Below are positions 55,001 through 61,000 of a stretch of 64,000 bases of DNA, piece by piece; positions within the stretch are counted from its first letter, which is position 1, and each line of letters begins with the position of its first letter. The position numbers were made by a program, and so were the translations under genes. Where the stretch lies: assembly GCA_024349245.1 (NCBI GenBank), contig JALDNG010000102.1:530001-594000 (forward strand), written 5' to 3'. The notes under the pieces are model-generated. The model made no database searches. It was not told where the DNA came from and worked only from the letters and a program-made list of their open reading frames with translations. This DNA comes from Neodontobutis hainanensis. Lineage: Eukaryota > Chordata > Actinopteri > Gobiiformes > Odontobutidae.

Positions 55001-58000
55001 TGCAGCCGAGTGCGGTGGTCGTTTCAAAGGTGAGTCTTCAGGTCGGATCCTCTCTCCTGGATACCCCTTTCCCTATGACAATAATCTCCGCTGCACATGG
55101 ACCATTGAGGTGGACTCGGGAAATATAGTGAGGTAAATTTACTATAAACCTGCAAGCAGAGATTGAGGGCCATTACACATGTTCCATTCAACAATATTGA
55201 GTCACTATCCACACATTCATACAGTACACCGTCATTGCAAATGTGGAAAAATACCTCTTTGTGTCTCAAAATGTTTGTTCATTGCGTCTCTTTTTCAATC
55301 CACAGTCTTCAGTTCCTGTCCTTTGACACTGAAGCCAGTCACGACATGCTGAAAGTCTGGGACGGCCCACCTGAGAATGAAATGTCTTTGGCAGAGCTGA
55401 GTGGCTCTCTGCTGCCTGAGGGAATCCACTCCACACTCAACACTGTCACGGTTCAGTTCGAAACTGATTTCTACATCAGCAAGTCAGGATTTGCTATTCA
55501 GTTTTCAAGTAAGCCATGGACACACAGAAAACTATGAAAAATGACATAGAAAGCAGTGTTTATAAGAACATCAAGATGAATAAGCTATGCAGGATGTTGT
55601 TTTGACTATGTAACAGTTTATAGTTCACTACACTTGATACATTGTATCTACCTCATTAAGGACAATGTAACACACTGTGTAACAAACTGTAATAACATGT
55701 AACTACAAAGTACATACATAATGGAAAAATGTGTACTTACATTGTACATTGTAGTGTAGTGTATAATAAAGTATGACTATTATAGTATTATATTTTCAAC
55801 ATATTTCTCTACTTTTATACGTAACAAAAACATTATCTTTATAATTATACTGTTTAAAACAAATTAACTTTGAGTCAATATGTCACACAAGAGTTTTCAA
55901 AATAAACATATGGACTTTTTGGTAATATTCTTTACATAATGCACTAACATTATAATTCTAATAATTCTAGTCTTGTGTTGTTTGACACTCTTTTCTCGTT
56001 CTCCTTTCCTGTCCACCTATGTCCAGGCTCGGTGGCTACAGCCTGCAGAGACCCTGGAGTACCCATGAACGGTAGTCGTAGCGGAGATGGCCGTGAGCCG
56101 GGGGATTCTGTGTCCTTTCAGTGTGACCCGGGATATGAGCTCCAGGGGGACGACAAAATCACCTGCATACAAGTGGATAATAGATACTACTGGCAGCCCA
56201 GCCCGCCTGTCTGCATAGGTGAAAAAACATCTCCTATGTATTTATATACTGTAGATGTGTACAGTATAGCGCTCTGTACTTTTCTCAAGGACATTTTCGA
56301 CTGTGACTTATAGACCTGCACATTTTTCTGAGTCTAAGCTGGAAAATCTCATAACTGAAATTTACTATGTACGACATCAAGTGAAGACATTTTTATTTGA
56401 TTGCTTCTGAGAATATTTTGTGTTTTATTGTTACTGTTATTGTTTTATTGCGTTGTCTTTGGTCACATGACAGCTCCCTGTGGAGGAAACCTAACCGGCT
56501 CCAATGGATTTATCCTGTCTCCTAACTACCCTCACCCCTATCCCCATTCGAAGGACTGCGACTGGCTCATTGCTGTCAACTCTGACTACGTCCTGTCACT
56601 GGCTTTCATTGGGTAAACCACATTTACTTCAACCACATTGACTTTTGACAATTGTTCTAGCAAAGACTGAGGCTGTATTAGGACAATAGTGGCACTAAAT
56701 GAAAAACAAGGGCATGACAGCAGTTAAGATTTACGCTCAATGACACTGTTAAAATGTCATTGTAATCCATCAAACTCAAAACACATTGTTGTATAAATTA
56801 TGCAGCAGCCAACCATATTAGTACAATATTAAAGCTAGAAAAATATATAATTTTTTTACATTTCAAACTGATTCATGAATGGCTCTAGCAGTCTGCACAT
56901 TTTTCCATTATAAATGAAAATTACTCCACTAAGAAGACATTTGCAGTAGACTGACTCATTTTTCTCTTACCACCTTTCACATTTCACATCCCAACTCTAG
57001 TTTCAACATCGAGCCAAACTATGACTTCCTCTATATCTACGATGGTCCGGATAGCAACAGCCCTCTGATTGGAAGCTTCCAGGACAGCAAACTCCCAGAA
57101 CGAATTGAGAGCAGTTCCAATACAATGCACTTAGCATTTCGCAGTGATGGGTCTGTGTCTTACACCGGTTTCCACCTGGAATACAAAGGTAATGTATTCT
57201 CCAAATATGTACTGGACTTGCATTATGGTGGATCTAAATTTGAAAAAATCATGTCTGGCCTTGTGACGTCTTTTAAAAATCTGTAGAAGAGTTGATTCAC
57301 TTTCACCCAAGATCCAATACTTGTTTCATGTGAATGGAAAGGATGGTTCCAGGTATTAAGTCAATGCGGTGTGGCCGGTAATGTGTCAGGAGGGGAGACA
57401 GATCCATAATTTATGAAGGTTCATGTGGTAGAAAAAAGTCAAGGGATGAAGCCCTCTTTGTGTTCAGTCCTTTGCAAAGACAGCTAAGTCTAACAGACGG
57501 TTCCAAAGGCCAAAGAAACTCTGCCTTGTTCGATTATACCCAGGGACTTAGTTATTATTAATTTGTTCTTATTATGCATGTTTGCCTGTCACCTTGTCTT
57601 AGCCTTGTCTAGTATTGTTCTTACTCAGTGGTTTATTTTTCTGTCCACAGCCAAACTGAGAGAGTCATGCTTTGATCCTGGTGTTGTTTTGAATGGGACC
57701 AGACTGGGATCAGATTATAAGCTTGGGTCCACTGTGACTTTTTATTGTGAGGCTGGATATGTTTTACAGGTAAACGATGATCATTAGATAGATGTCTGTT
57801 TATTAGAAATGGTTAGTTAATGAGTTAATATTGTGGTAATAATAATGCTGTATGTTTTTTTTTCCTGTAGGGCTATTCTACTCTCACATGCAGCATCGGA
57901 GATGACGGCAGACCTGGATGGAACAGGGCTTTGCCGAGTTGCCAAGGTAACGTCAGATACAAAAAACATACGCGAGAGCTGGAATTTACTACAAAGTGGG

Positions 58001-61000
58001 GGATGTGTGTGTCACCGCCTTCTTCCTTCATGCCTTCGTGTAATGTGTGTGTAGCTCCCTGTGGAAGTCGGTCTACAGGAGCAGAGGGGACCGTTTTATC
58101 CCCAAACTTTCCCAGAAACTACACATCTGGACAGTCCTGTGTCTACTCCATATCTGTGCCCAGAGAGTTTGGTGAGTCGAGTCTGTCTCGACAGGCTGCC
58201 ATTATCCGATTTAAAATAAATCTAATTATTATATAGACAAGATATAATAAGCTAATGACAATATTTAAAACATAACAACTCAATAATTTCATCAAATTCA
58301 TGTTGGTTTGTTTGTTTTGATTATTTCTTTTTGTCTTTATTTGTTAACCTAATCTGCCAGATTACAGAACATGGGAGGGCTCTTTTGCAAAAGGGCAGGT
58401 ACTTTCAATGAATAAATGGTCGGTGATTGGATTTATCAACTGCAGTTTTATCCAATCAGAGCAGTGTAATGATGTTTATATTTGTGACAGTAAGAAAGTT
58501 ACAACATATTCAAATTTAAAACATGCCAAGACCTGTGTGTACTGCCACCTCATTTGTCACAACAAGCCAGTTATGCCAGCGTTTGGATCGTAAATACTTT
58601 ACTTGAAGCAGTTCAAGGTGGATTTGCTAAGTGTTTTAAACTCACAAATCTCGTGAGCATCCAGCTGCAGCACAGTGACATTGAGCAAATGACCCAATCA
58701 AGAATTGAACCCCGGGTCTTCCAAGTGTATGGTATCCACTCTACAAAGAGAACTACGGACGCCACCATTTATTAAAATCCAAATTTAATGATTCAGTCAT
58801 AAGGCTCTTGTGATTGGACTGGTCTTAAAAGTATTACAGTTACAAAATCTCAGTATTTGTTTGTCAGTAGACCTATTTAAAGGTCCTCTTAAAGTATAAT
58901 GAGCTCTTCTTAAACCCCATGGCAAAGGGTCCTCTCATTAAAGCGCACCAAGATATTACCCAAAAACTGTACCAATCTTATGTTAATGAGGAGTGATGTA
59001 TGTGTGAAGCTGCCATAACTAAGTCACTATGGACTTAAAGTAATAGAAACAACGTTTGCCATCTGTGGTCTTGCACCAATTAAAAGTTCTAAACTCAAAT
59101 CAACAATCACACTTTACAAACTTCATAATTAGTCAAGTTTATAACCTCTGGTCTGATTTTTATATGACTAATGTTTCATCATACTTTCAGTTTATGCCTT
59201 CAGTTTTATTTTAGTGAGAGCTGTGCATCCCAGTGGAAGGCCAGTGCTGTTCAGAGTGGATCAATGCATAAATGTCAGATCATGAAACGTTTCTACTCAC
59301 TGATAATTTGTGTCGTAAATTTATCTCAACTTTAGGCCCGGTCAGTAAAGTTGCATGTGTGAATGTGGTGCTAAAATTTAGTAAAGTTAAAAAAAAAACA
59401 ACACAGACAAAGACAACAGTGTTCTTTGTTCTGATTGGATTAAAGTAGATGGAATATCAAAAATGTATTCTGTATTTTGCAAATGCACATAAGAATTCCC
59501 AAAAAGTTATTTTACCCTTCTTGTAATAAAATACACCACTGATGAGCTGTTGTTTCCTTTTTACCCATAAAAATAAAAACAAACCACTGACTTCTCCTTT
59601 AACAAGCCCGAGGCGATGACCCACAGCAGCCATTTCTTCTGTCTCTGTGCGACTCTAAACAACGTAAGTGAGATCCACTGCGATGCCTAATGAGATTGTG
59701 TAATGGGATCAACTGTGAACCCCACCAACTGCTCTGTGTCAATATACCAGCTAGAAATGATGGAGACCTATACTAGAGTCTATATGCACTGGGAGCTTTT
59801 AACTTTTTGCTGACGAGCACCATTTGGCCGTACTTTATGTCCACTCAGTATCCTCCTGCTGTACGTGTCCTCACCTCTGTGCATGACAATGACAAATCTG
59901 CACTATATCAAGGAATTCCCCTCGAATCCACAGAATGACTTCTTAAAGAGGTGTTTTTTTTTCTCCGCTACTCTTTTATTATTACTAAATACCACCATGG
60001 TTGTAAATGAAAGCAGTGGGCAGATATTTGAGTAGGGCTTGGGGAGAAGTCTGCAGAGAGAAATAGCCTTTTGCGAAGTGACCAGTGACCTTCTTATAGC
60101 CGGATATCCTTGGCGATGTTCACATTTAATCCTTTACACCTCAGCCTTTGGGGCCAAAGGGAAGGTGGCGATAGAGTGAAAGAGGAATGGAGAGATCTAG
60201 CTTGTGATATATGACCGTGAAGTGAGTTAGCGAGTTCTTTGAGGCGGAGTAAAATGTAATTCATTTTTCTGATGCGCTGGAGACAAACAGATTATTATTT
60301 ATATAAGTACGCCTTCAAATCTATGTTGGCGCTTCAGGTATGATTGCTTTGAAAGACACTGATCGCTCAAGACAGTGAGTTGTACCAGTGTGAGCAAATA
60401 CCTAGCCCCGGGCCTCAGGGGGGATGTCTAATACTATCTGCCTCTGCTGCCCTGCAAGATTCATGCTTCAGCTTTTATGTGGGACACTGGAGAAGAAATA
60501 CTGGCCTTAAAAAAATGTGACATGAGGATAATATTCCAAATTGTATCATAAGCACAATATGATTTGTAAGGAGTAGTCTTGGGAATACTCAACAATAATA
60601 TGTTTTAACAATTGAAAAGAATGTGTAAAAGTGTATTATTGATCTTCAATAGCTGTTACTAATCATCAATGTAATCAATGCTTGAGAAAGAACATGGTCT
60701 CTGTATTTGTTTAATGTGTTAAGAGACTGATTGGATGTACTGTTTTTCATTGTGATTAACAATACAGTAAAGAAGCTTAGAAGTTTTGCTCCTTATAGTA
60801 ACATAATAAGCATTAAATATAACAGCAAGAGAAAAGAGGTTGCACTACTGCTTCTTGCCAGTAGGGGAGGTTGTGAGCTACCAAGTGTTTCTTCACCACT
60901 GGGCTTATTAAAGGACAGCTGAGAGAGAATTATAATGGCATTATGTACATAGTCTGGAGGATATAAGTGATCTATAAAGAGCACACCTTTTGGATTTGTA